From an uncultured Gemmiger sp. (GTDB lineage Bacteria; Bacillota; Clostridia; Oscillospirales; Ruminococcaceae), in the NCBI GenBank assembly GCA_944382805.1, contig CALWNS010000069.1, positions 1 through 11,930 on the forward strand: 11,930 nucleotides of DNA, in the 5' to 3' direction. This document shows, one piece after another, positions 6,067 through 11,666 of the stretch. The translations under genes were made by a program, and so were the position numbers. Within the stretch, counting starts at the first letter, position 1; every line of letters begins with the position of its first letter. The notes under the pieces are model-generated. The model was not told the DNA's origin. It ran no database searches and saw only the letters and a program-made list of their open reading frames with translations.

Positions 6067-7977
6067 TCAGGTTTCGGCCGCCTCGGCCTCCAGGCGCTCA
6101 AGCTCCTCGCCAAGTTTTTCCCACTCGTCGAATTTTTCCTGCTGGCGGAAGCGCGTGTCGTCCAGCTCGTCGCATTTGTCGCGCACCAGCAGGTGGTCGC
6201 GCAGCACTTCGGGGTCGTTCAGCTCGTTTTCCAGCTCCACGATGTGCGCGCCCAGCTCTTCGATCTCGTTTTCCAGCGCGCGGATCTTCTGGCGCAGCTC
6301 GGCGCGGCGGCGGCGCTGCTCCTTGCCGTAGCCGCCGCGCGCAGGCTCTTTGGCCACCGGGGCGGCCGGGGCGGGCGTGGGCGCGGGGGCGGTATCCTGC
6401 GCGTGCAGGGCGGCAAAATCGCGGTAAAAGGTCGCTTTGCCGTCCTCCAGGTACAGGATGGGGCAGCCCAGCGTCTGCATCAGGTAGCGGTCGTGGGTGA
6501 CCAGCAGCAGCGTGCCGGTGTAGGCGGCCAGCGCCTGGGTCAGGCTTTCGCGCATATAGATGTCCAGGTGGTTGGTCGGCTCGTCCAGAAACATCAGGTT
6601 GGGGCGTTCCAGCGCCAGTTCGGCAAAGCGCAGGCGGGCGGCCTCGCCGCCCGAAAGGGTGGCGCAGTCCTTGAACACCTGCTCGCCGCGGTAACCGAAG
6701 CGGGCCAGGTGACTGCGCACCTCCAGTTCGGTAAAGCGCGGGTATTGGTTCCAGATGGCGTCGATCACCCGCCCGGCACGGCGGACCTGCTGCTGGGTGA
6801 AAATGCCGGCCTTGGCCCCGGCCCCCAGCCGCACCATGCCGCCGCTGGGGCGGCGCTTGCCGTCCAGCACCTGCAGCAGGGTGGACTTGCCCGCGCCGTT
6901 CGGCCCGGCAATGACCAGCTTGTCGCCGCGGTGTACCGTGTAGTCCAGCGCGTCGAGCAGCGTGCGCTCCCCGATGCGGACGGTCAGGCCCTTCATGATG
7001 ACCAGCTCGTCATACGGTTCGATGTCGTATTCAAAGCGGAAGTTCAGCCCGCGGCCCGGGCGTTCGGGCGCGTCCACGATCTCCAGCTTTTCCAGCTGTT
7101 TGCGGCGGCTCTGCGCCATTTTGGTGGTGGAGGCGCGCACCAGGTTGCGGTCGATGTAGTCCTGCAGCTTGGCGGCTTTTTCCACCGCGGCGTCGTGCAG
7201 TTTCTGCTGGCGTTCGTCGGCGGCTTCGCGCTGGGGCAGGTAGGCCGAGTAGTTGCCCCGGTAGGTCAGCACCGTTTTGCCGGCCACCTCCCAGATGCGG
7301 GTGCAGACGGCGTCCAGGAAATAGCGGTCGTGGCTGACGACCAGCACCGCGCCGCGGTAGGTTTTCAGGTAGGATTCCAGCCAGTCCATGGTGGCCAGGT
7401 CCAGGTGGTTGGTCGGTTCGTCCAGGATCAGCACGTCGGGGCGTTCCAGCAGCAGGCGGGCCAGGCGCAGGCGGGTCTGTTCCCCGCCCGAAAGCACGCC
7501 GGCCGGCTTTTGCCACGCCTCTTCGGGGAAGGCCATGCCGTTGAGCACCTTGCGGATCTGGGTGTCCATGTTGTAGGCGTCCATCGCGTCGATCACGGCG
7601 ATGCAGCGCGTGATCTGCTCCTCGATATACCCAGCCTGCCCCGCCGGGGCGGCGGCCAGCTGCTTTTGCAGGGCCTCCTGCTCGCGCATGGCGGAAAGCG
7701 CGGGCGAAAACGCCTGGCGCATCGTTTCGTACACGGTGCGCCCCGGTTCCAGGCGGCCGTTTTGTTCCAGGTACCCCACCGCGGCGCCGCGGGCAAAGGC
7801 GGCCTCGCCCGCATCGGGGGAAAGCTCGCCGCACAAAATGCGCAGCAGCGTGGTTTTACCCGTACCGTTGGCCCCGATAATGCCAATGCGGTCCCCTTTT
7901 TCCGCCTGGGCCGTCACATGGGCCAGAACCTCGTGCTCGCCAAAGCTTTTGCCCAGGTCCTTGAGTTCGATCAGCAT
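6067..7977 (-). CDS. ABC-F family ATPase (YdiF/Uup-like translation factor)
   Basis: This 636-residue soluble protein has two ABC ATPase domains and no membrane segment. Domain 1 has Walker A GANGTGKT (35-42), signature LSGGEQ (162-167), Walker B LILDEPTNHLD (183-193) and switch His216. Domain 2 has GPNGAGKS (358-365), LSGGEA (441-446), FLDEPTNHLD (463-472) and His495. The inter-domain P-site linker (about 245-310) contains RASTTKMAQSRRKQLEK, typical of the YdiF branch. A Pro/Ala spacer (530-545) leads into a charged coiled coil (552-636) like that of Uup/YdiF. ABC-F proteins bind the ribosomal E site and relieve stalled translation; some give antibiotic resistance, but this one looks like a housekeeping type. 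AAGG lies eight bases before ATG 7977. It is preceded by the hairpin-rich region and has no clear promoter of its own. Confidence 0.92.
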   Translation of the reverse strand: MLIELKDLGKSFGEHEVLAHVTAQAEKGDRIGIIGANGTGKTTLLRILCGELSPDAGEAAFARGAAVGYLEQNGRLEPGRTVYETMRQAFSPALSAMREQEALQKQLAAAPAGQAGYIEEQITRCIAVIDAMDAYNMDTQIRKVLNGMAFPEEAWQKPAGVLSGGEQTRLRLARLLLERPDVLILDEPTNHLDLATMDWLESYLKTYRGAVLVVSHDRYFLDAVCTRIWEVAGKTVLTYRGNYSAYLPQREAADERQQKLHDAAVEKAAKLQDYIDRNLVRASTTKMAQSRRKQLEKLEIVDAPERPGRGLNFRFEYDIEPYDELVIMKGLTVRIGERTLLDALDYTVHRGDKLVIAGPNGAGKSTLLQVLDGKRRPSGGMVRLGAGAKAGIFTQQQVRRAGRVIDAIWNQYPRFTELEVRSHLARFGYRGEQVFKDCATLSGGEAARLRFAELALERPNLMFLDEPTNHLDIYMRESLTQALAAYTGTLLLVTHDRYLMQTLGCPILYLEDGKATFYRDFAALHAQDTAPAPTPAPAAPVAKEPARGGYGKEQRRRRAELRQKIRALENEIEELGAHIVELENELNDPEVLRDHLLVRDKCDELDDTRFRQQEKFDEWEKLGEELERLEAEAAET

Positions 7978-8052
7978 ATGTCTACCTTTCGTTGCAAAAA
8001 GCGCCCTGACCCCCTGACCCCCAAAGGTGCCGCTGCGGGCGGCGGCATCAGG

Positions 8053-8116
8053 CTGTCGGAAAAGTCAAAATCCGTCGCCGTCGGCGGACACGCGCCGACG
8101 ACGGCGACACCGACAG
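8053..8116. repeat. Nested inverted repeat
   Basis: CTGTCGG (8053-8059) pairs with CCGACAG (8110-8116). Inside, GTCGCCGTCGGCG (8074-8086) pairs with 8093-8108 apart from a three-base insertion, so the innermost stem is at least ten uninterrupted base pairs. The interior arms lie about 14 bases from the outer left arm and adjoin the outer right arm, giving an asymmetric internal loop. Confidence 0.7.
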
Positions 8117-8118
8117 GG

Positions 8119-8181
8119 AAATTTTGCGGCAAATCGTGTGCGAGGAGCAAAGCTCCGAGTGCGCGGTTTGCCGCAAAATTT
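8119..8181. repeat. 15-base perfect inverted repeat with an inner hairpin
   Basis: Arm AAATTTTGCGGCAAA (8119-8133) is the exact reverse complement of 8167-8181. The 33-base loop contains GGAGC-AAA-GCTCC (8144-8156). The arms hold the small palindrome TTTGC-S-GCAAA, which recurs near the promoter at 11559. Confidence 0.85.
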
Positions 8182-8196
8182 TGTCGAAGGGGACTC

Positions 8197-8252
8197 CAAA
8201 GGGGGAAATAGCCGCGTTAGGCAATTGCCGTGCGCGGCTGTTGCCCCCTTTG
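8197..8252. repeat. 20-base inverted repeat around a GGCAATTGCC palindrome
   Basis: The arms 8197-8216 and 8233-8252 are complementary at 18 of 20 positions. The 16-base interior contains the perfect ten-base palindrome GGCAATTGCC (8220-8229). The last base of the right arm is also the first base of the next hairpin. Confidence 0.85.
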
Positions 8253-8280
8253 CAGCGTGTCGAGTTTCTCGACACGCTGC
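8252..8280. repeat. 13-base perfect hairpin with a three-base loop
   Basis: GCAGCGTGTCGAG (8252-8264) and CTCGACACGCTGC (8268-8280) pair perfectly around TTT. On neither strand does a T-run follow, so it does not look like a normal intrinsic terminator despite lying shortly after the YjjG stop codon. Confidence 0.85.
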
Positions 8281-8300
8281 TGCCGCTGCGGGCAGCGGCA
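8281..8300. repeat. Terminal hairpin unit, near copy of 8028-8047
   Basis: TGCCGCTGC (8281-8289) pairs with GCAGCGGCA (8292-8300). The 21 bases 8281-8301 differ from 8028-8048 at one position. Because each copy is nearly palindromic, the pair is at once a direct and an inverted terminal repeat of the hairpin array. Confidence 0.75.
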
Positions 8301-8310
8301 TGGCGGGCAT

Positions 8311-9060
8311 TTATTGGTCGTTGCGGTGGCGGCGGTTGCGCGCGCCAAGGTTTTCCAGTTCCTCCGGCTCCATGACGATGTGGTACAGCGCCTCGTAGGA
8401 GCCGACGGTGTATTTGGGCTGGATGCCGGTATCGTTTTCGCGGCCGTCCAGGTTGACCCAGCAGGTATCCAGGCCGGCGGCCTGCCCGCCGCGGATGTCG
8501 GCCAGCAGGTCGTCGCCCACCACCAGCACGCGGCTGCGGTCGGTCAGGCCCAGGTCGCGCAGGGCGTCGTCGAAGATCTTGGCCGCCGGCTTGGACGCGC
8601 CGACTTTTTCGGAGATATAAACGCCGTCCAGGTAGCGCGCGATGCCGGAATCGGTGATGCGGGCGTTCTGCACCTTGTACGCGCCGTTGGACACGACGGC
8701 CAGCGTGGCCACTTCGGCCAGTTCGTCCAGCGCGGTGAGCGCGCCGGGCAGCGTGTCGGCGTGGGTGGCAAGCTGCGCTTCGTAAAATTCGTTCATCTCG
8801 CGGGTCTTGCCGTTATCCGGCAGGCCCATGGCCTTGAGGTACTGGCCGAACCGAACGGAAAACAGCTTGTTTTTGTTCAGTTCGCCCTTGGCCAGGCTGT
8901 CCCACAGGCGGCGGTTGACCTGGTGGTAGGTATCCAGCGCCGCTTCGTCGTGCGGCAGTTCGTAGTGCAGCAGGGTCTCGGCCAGGGCTTTGCGCTCGGC
9001 TGTGTCAAAATCGAGCAGGGTGTTGTCTGCGTCGAACAAAAGGCAGGTATAGTATGCCAT
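8311..9060 (-). CDS. YjjG-like HAD 5'-nucleotidase
   Basis: The 249-residue protein has motif I LLFDADNTLLDF (Asp10, Asp12), an all-helical type-1 cap over about residues 16-100, and motif II AVVSNGAYKVQ (Ser124). Motif III is VGASKPAAKIF (Lys157) and motif IV is VLVVGDDLLADI (Asp183, Asp184, Asp188), so all catalytic residues are present. The FDADNTLLDF motif and length match YjjG pyrimidine nucleotidases, which hydrolyse UMP, dUMP and non-canonical pyrimidine monophosphates in the cytoplasm. Other subfamily IA phosphatases remain possible. AGGAG lies about seven bases before ATG 9060. The gene follows the surface protein by 26 bases and is last in its operon. The hairpin array begins ten bases after its stop codon. 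Confidence 0.85.
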   Translation of the reverse strand: MAYYTCLLFDADNTLLDFDTAERKALAETLLHYELPHDEAALDTYHQVNRRLWDSLAKGELNKNKLFSVRFGQYLKAMGLPDNGKTREMNEFYEAQLATHADTLPGALTALDELAEVATLAVVSNGAYKVQNARITDSGIARYLDGVYISEKVGASKPAAKIFDDALRDLGLTDRSRVLVVGDDLLADIRGGQAAGLDTCWVNLDGRENDTGIQPKYTVGSYEALYHIVMEPEELENLGARNRRHRNDQ

Positions 9061-9086
9061 GGGGTCTCTCCTGTTTGTGCGTGGGG

Positions 9087-10799
9087 TCAGGCGGCCGGGG
9101 CGGCGCCATCGCCGATCTGGGCTTGGTCGGTGGAGGAGGAAGCCGGCGGGGCCGGGGTGGGCGTGGGCGCGGGCGTGGGTTCAGGCGCGTTCACTGTGAT
9201 CGTGACCGTAGCCGTAGCGCCGTTGTTGGTGGCGGTGATGGTGTACGTACCGGCGGTGTTTGTTGTAAAGTCCACTTCGCCGCCGGTGGCGGACCAGCCG
9301 TTATCGCAGCTCCAGGTGGTATTGCCGGAACCCTCCTGCACGCTGGCCACCAGATGGATGCTCTCGCCCGTCTTGATCGTACCGCTGCCGGGCGAGATGG
9401 AAATGCTGGTGTTCAGCGCCTGGACGGTGACCGTGACTTCCTGCGAGGCATAGACGCCGTCCACCTCGATGCCGGCGCGGATGGTGTAGGTGCCGGCCGC
9501 GTCCGGCGTAAAGGTATAGCTGCCGCCGGTGTGCATGATGTCGCCGTTGACCGCCCACTGCACGTTGCCGGTGCCGCCCTGCTCCTCGTTGACTTTCAGG
9601 GAGGCGTTAAAGGTGGCGCTTTCGCCCACCTTGATGCTCTTGTTGCCCTCGTTGATGGTCAGGGCGACGGTGGTCTTTTTGTTGAACATGGCCGTGACCG
9701 AAATATCCTTGGTCACGATGTCGTAGCGGGTGGCGCTGGTCTGGCCGTCGCTCCACTGGTAGAACTCGTAGCCTTCGGCCGGCACGGCGGTGACCGAGAT
9801 GGACGTGCGGCCGTCCACCTCAAAGTTCAGCTCGGCCGCGCCGCTCTCTTCGCCGCTTTTCAGCGTGCCTTTGCCGCTTTCCTCCACACGGTAGCTGGCC
9901 GTGAACTTGCCGGGGGTGGCGGTGGGCGTGGGCGCGGGCGTGGCGGAGGCCGCCTGCTGCGCGCGCACGGGGATATCGCCGGTATCCGGGCGGCGGTCCT
10001 GGGAGTCGTAGGCGTGGGTGGATACATAGTTCAGCAGCGCCTGCGCGCCCGAAGCGTTAAAGCCGCTGCCCGTAAAGTAGGTGGCGTCGGCATAGCCGCT
10101 GCCCGCCTTGAGCGCTTCGGCGCTGTTCAGGAACTTGCAGCCCAGTTCGTTGCACAGTACGGCCAGCTGCTGGTTGGCCTGGTCGATCAGCGTCTGGCGC
10201 GCGGCGGCGTTCTCGCTCGTTTCGGTCACCGGCGGCACCGCGCTGACGATCAGGTCGCAGTAGGAATAGGACGTGGTCAGCGCGTTGAGCACGTTGCGGT
10301 AGTCCATGATAAAGCTTTCGACCGAAGTGTTGGGCTGCAGGTCGCTGCTGCCCAGCAGCACCACGGCGCGGCGCGCCTTGAGCTTGGCCAGCGCCTGGGG
10401 CACGGTGTAGGTGGCGGGGTCTTCGACAAAATTGATGCAGGAACGCTGCAAAATATCCCCCAGGTCCAGCCCGCCGCCGCCCAGGTACTGGTCCAGCGTG
10501 ATCTGGCCGGTGGAATAGAGCGAATCGACGTATTCATCACCGATGAACAAGGTGGAGGAAAGGTAGGCCGCATCGCCGGAAGTCGCCTGCGGCAGCACGC
10601 TGCCCAGCGTGGTGTCCACCGGGTACAGCGTGGGGTCATAGTTTCCGTTTTTGGCGGGGCCGCGGCCCAGCAGGCGGGGCAGCAGCACCCAGCCGAACAC
10701 AAAACTGAGCACCACGGCCAGCACGCACAGCGCCAGCACAAGGCAGGCGCGGCGCTGGGTGGGGCTGAAAGAACCCAAGCGGGAATCGTTACGGCTCAT
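9087..10799 (-). CDS. Membrane-anchored extracellular protein: degenerate SGNH-like domain, InlB-type repeat and Ig-like domains
   Basis: From ATG 10799 the product has 570 residues. It has a basic N-terminus, one hydrophobic helix (about 18-40) with no evident cleavage site, then a long exported part. Residues 80-262 resemble SGNH/GDSL hydrolases, but block I reads FIGDEY in place of GDS, GSSD (150-153) occupies block III, and SGFN (245-248) occupies the expected DGxH position. A TPAPTPTATP linker leads to a divergent InlB-type repeat (298-375, AEGYEFYQWSDG). Two Ig-like domains follow (about 376-460 and 461-537, each with AGTYTI), then a Pro/Thr tail without LPXTG. An in-frame ATG at 10826 has no ribosome site, whereas GGAGGGAG precedes 10799. 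It lies 28 bases after the Gph-like gene. A wall- or glycan-binding role is inferred. Confidence 0.8.
   Translation of the reverse strand: MSRNDSRLGSFSPTQRRACLVLALCVLAVVLSFVFGWVLLPRLLGRGPAKNGNYDPTLYPVDTTLGSVLPQATSGDAAYLSSTLFIGDEYVDSLYSTGQITLDQYLGGGGLDLGDILQRSCINFVEDPATYTVPQALAKLKARRAVVLLGSSDLQPNTSVESFIMDYRNVLNALTTSYSYCDLIVSAVPPVTETSENAAARQTLIDQANQQLAVLCNELGCKFLNSAEALKAGSGYADATYFTGSGFNASGAQALLNYVSTHAYDSQDRRPDTGDIPVRAQQAASATPAPTPTATPGKFTASYRVEESGKGTLKSGEESGAAELNFEVDGRTSISVTAVPAEGYEFYQWSDGQTSATRYDIVTKDISVTAMFNKKTTVALTINEGNKSIKVGESATFNASLKVNEEQGGTGNVQWAVNGDIMHTGGSYTFTPDAAGTYTIRAGIEVDGVYASQEVTVTVQALNTSISISPGSGTIKTGESIHLVASVQEGSGNTTWSCDNGWSATGGEVDFTTNTAGTYTITATNNGATATVTITVNAPEPTPAPTPTPAPPASSSTDQAQIGDGAAPAA
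9156..9178. repeat. Exact 23-base direct repeat, copy A (C-terminal linker)
   Basis: This copy encodes part of the TPAPTPTPAP tail of the surface protein. It is identical over 23 bases to 9921-9943, which encodes the linker after the SGNH-like domain. The copies are 765 bases, or 255 codons, apart in the same reading frame and orientation. A 15-base part also occurs at 6373-6387 in the Pro/Ala spacer of the ABC-F gene. Confidence 0.9.
9921..9943. repeat. Exact 23-base direct repeat, copy B (linker after SGNH-like domain)
   Basis: This copy encodes the TPAPTPTAT linker near residues 287-295. Recombination with the copy at 9156-9178 would remove the InlB-type repeat and both Ig-like domains without shifting the frame. 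Confidence 0.9.
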
Positions 10800-10827
10800 A
10801 GAAAGAGGCTCCCTCCGTTTATGCATT

Positions 10828-11493
10828 TTAGGAAATCGCGTTTTGCCCGCCGCCCAGGATAAACCGGGTCAGCTCGGCGCAGTCGGCGGCCAGGAACTGC
10901 GGGCCACAGGCTTCCAGCTCGGCGCGCGGGCCGTAGCCGTACAGCACGCCGGCCGCGGGCAGGCCGCAGGCGGCCGCGCCCAGCAGGTCGTCCTGCCGGT
11001 CGCCCACCATCAGGATGCGCTTGCCGCCAAGGCGGGCATCGGCCAGGTCCCGGCGGATGACGTCGGCCTTGGTATCCACCGACTTGTCCAGGCTGGCGCC
11101 GCCGATCAGGTCAAAATAGCCGGCCAGGCCCTGTTCGGCCAGGATCGGGCGCAGCACATCCACCGGCTTGCAGGTGGCGGTGGCCAAAAACACCCCCGCC
11201 GCGCGCAGCTGTTCCAGCATGGGTACAACGCCGGGGAACGGCGCGCATTTGTGCATACCCACCGCCGCGTAGCGCGTGCGGTACAGTTCCACCGCGCGCT
11301 CGATCTCGGCTTCGCCGGAAAAGTGTTGGGCAAAGCTCCAGCGCAGCGGCGGCCCCAGGTAGCGCGTGCAGTCGATGCCGGCCGGGTCCAGGCCCATCCG
11401 GCGGAACGCATAGGCAAAGGTGTGCAGGATGCCGGGGCGGGAATGCAGCAGCGTTCCGTCCACATCAAACAAAACAGCGTCGAAAGCCGGCAC
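10828..11493 (-). CDS. HAD-IA phosphatase, phosphoglycolate phosphatase-like
   Basis: The chosen GTG start (11493-11491) gives 221 residues, the usual size of Gph/PpaX enzymes. Motif I is VLFDVDGTLLHSRPGI (Asp10, Asp12), the cap domain runs over about 18-80, and motif II is FLATATCKP (Thr105). Lys142 in VDTKADVI is motif III, and ILMVGDRQDDLLGA (Asp165, Asp168, Asp169) is motif IV, so the active site is complete. Such enzymes dephosphorylate 2-phosphoglycolate, pyrophosphate or other small phosphates, and the true substrate is not readable here. AAAGGAGG lies eight bases before the GTG. The open frame extends to 11652, but that extension crosses the promoter and terminator and has no family similarity. 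It is the first gene of the three-gene unit. Confidence 0.87.
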   Translation of the reverse strand: MPAFDAVLFDVDGTLLHSRPGILHTFAYAFRRMGLDPAGIDCTRYLGPPLRWSFAQHFSGEAEIERAVELYRTRYAAVGMHKCAPFPGVVPMLEQLRAAGVFLATATCKPVDVLRPILAEQGLAGYFDLIGGASLDKSVDTKADVIRRDLADARLGGKRILMVGDRQDDLLGAAACGLPAAGVLYGYGPRAELEACGPQFLAADCAELTRFILGGGQNAIS

Positions 11494-11535
11494 GCCCGAC
11501 CCCTCCTTTCCGGCGGCAGGATACTGGTAAATAGC

Positions 11536-11564
11536 ATTATAACATAACTTTTCGGGTTTGAAAA
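11536..11564 (-). promoter_or_regulatory. Sigma-A promoter of the phosphatase/surface-protein operon
   Basis: On the minus strand the -35 TTTTCA (11564-11559, four of six) and a perfect -10 TATAAT (11541-11536) are spaced by 17 bases. TGT immediately before the -10 forms an extended -10. The predicted start near 11529 leaves a leader of about 35 bases to the GTG. The palindrome TTTGCCGCAAA (11568-11578) lies just upstream of the -35 and could be a regulator site. Confidence 0.78.
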
Positions 11565-11567
11565 TCT

Positions 11568-11578
11568 TTTGCCGCAAA
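11568..11578. promoter_or_regulatory. Candidate operator palindrome TTTGC-C-GCAAA
   Basis: This is a perfect five-base inverted repeat around one central base, ending three bases from the -35 element. The same 11 bases occur at 8167-8177, and as the reverse complement at 8123-8133, within the hairpin array. No known regulator motif is recognised. Confidence 0.3.
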
Positions 11579-11616
11579 TTTACGAATGTTTTCACCATTT
11601 CGTAACCGTACACCGC

Positions 11617-11648
11617 AAAAAAACAGCGCCGGGGCGTTGCCCCGGCGC
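11617..11648 (-). terminator. Intrinsic terminator of the ABC importer gene
   Basis: A ten-base GC-only stem (11648-11639 with 11635-11626) closes a three-base loop and is followed on the minus strand by TG and seven T residues. It begins 18 bases after the ATPase stop codon. On the plus strand no T-run follows, so it is one-directional and insulates the next operon. Confidence 0.95.
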
Positions 11649-11666
11649 ACAAGGTCCAAACCGATT

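Larger units (their letters stand above)
8028..8300. repeat. Tandem hairpin array, candidate miniature element or structured RNA
   Basis: About 273 bases hold consecutive inverted repeats with little spacing. The order is a near-palindrome at 8028-8047, a nested stem at 8053-8116, a 15-base perfect stem at 8119-8133/8167-8181, a 20-base arm pair at 8197-8216/8233-8252, a 13-base perfect stem at 8252-8264/8268-8280, and a 9-base stem at 8281-8300. The outermost units are nearly identical in sequence, 20 of 21 bases when the following base is included. The element begins ten bases after the YjjG stop codon. No transposase or protein-coding gene is inside. A non-autonomous mobile repeat, a REP/BOX-like element or a structured transcript are all possible. 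Confidence 0.65.
7978..8310. other. 333-base region without a credible gene, dominated by inverted repeats
   Basis: This gap separates the YjjG-like gene from the ABC-F gene. Nearly all of 8028-8300 consists of pairing arms, detailed in the repeat entries. Between 8004 and 8022 the minus strand carries three G-runs (5, 5 and 3) separated by TCA, 27-45 bases before the ABC-F start. Short open frames cross the gap on both strands (for example 8048-8275 minus), but none has a family signature, a good ribosome binding site or a plausible composition. I see no consensus promoter and no hairpin followed by a T-run. Confidence 0.8.

Noticed and set aside
8004..8022. Classical four-tract G-quadruplex before the ABC-F gene
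   Set aside because: Only three G-runs of three or more are present on the minus strand, so the canonical four-tract motif is not met.
6055..8211. 718-codon plus-strand open frame
   Set aside because: It is the complement of the ABC-F gene plus part of the hairpin region. The minus strand encodes both complete ATPase domains.
8048..8275. 75-codon minus-strand frame inside the hairpin array, and overlapping plus-strand frames
   Set aside because: Their sequence is dictated by inverted repeats, there is no good ribosome binding site, and the composition is Ser/Arg-rich. They are probably spurious frames of the repeat.
8252..8280. The 13-base hairpin as an intrinsic terminator for the YjjG-like gene
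   Set aside because: On the minus strand AAAGGGGG follows in place of a T-run, so the required U-tract is missing.
8028..8300. CRISPR array
   Set aside because: The repeats are adjacent hairpins of different sequence, not regularly spaced direct repeats with unique spacers, and no cas gene is present.
9054..10862. 602-codon plus-strand open frame
   Set aside because: It is antisense to the surface protein, and the translation is low-complexity Gly/Arg/Ala/Val with no signal or domain.
11494..11652. N-terminal extension of the Gph-like phosphatase
   Set aside because: It would be translated from within the terminator and across the promoter. The GTG at 11493 has a strong AAAGGAGG and gives the normal family length.
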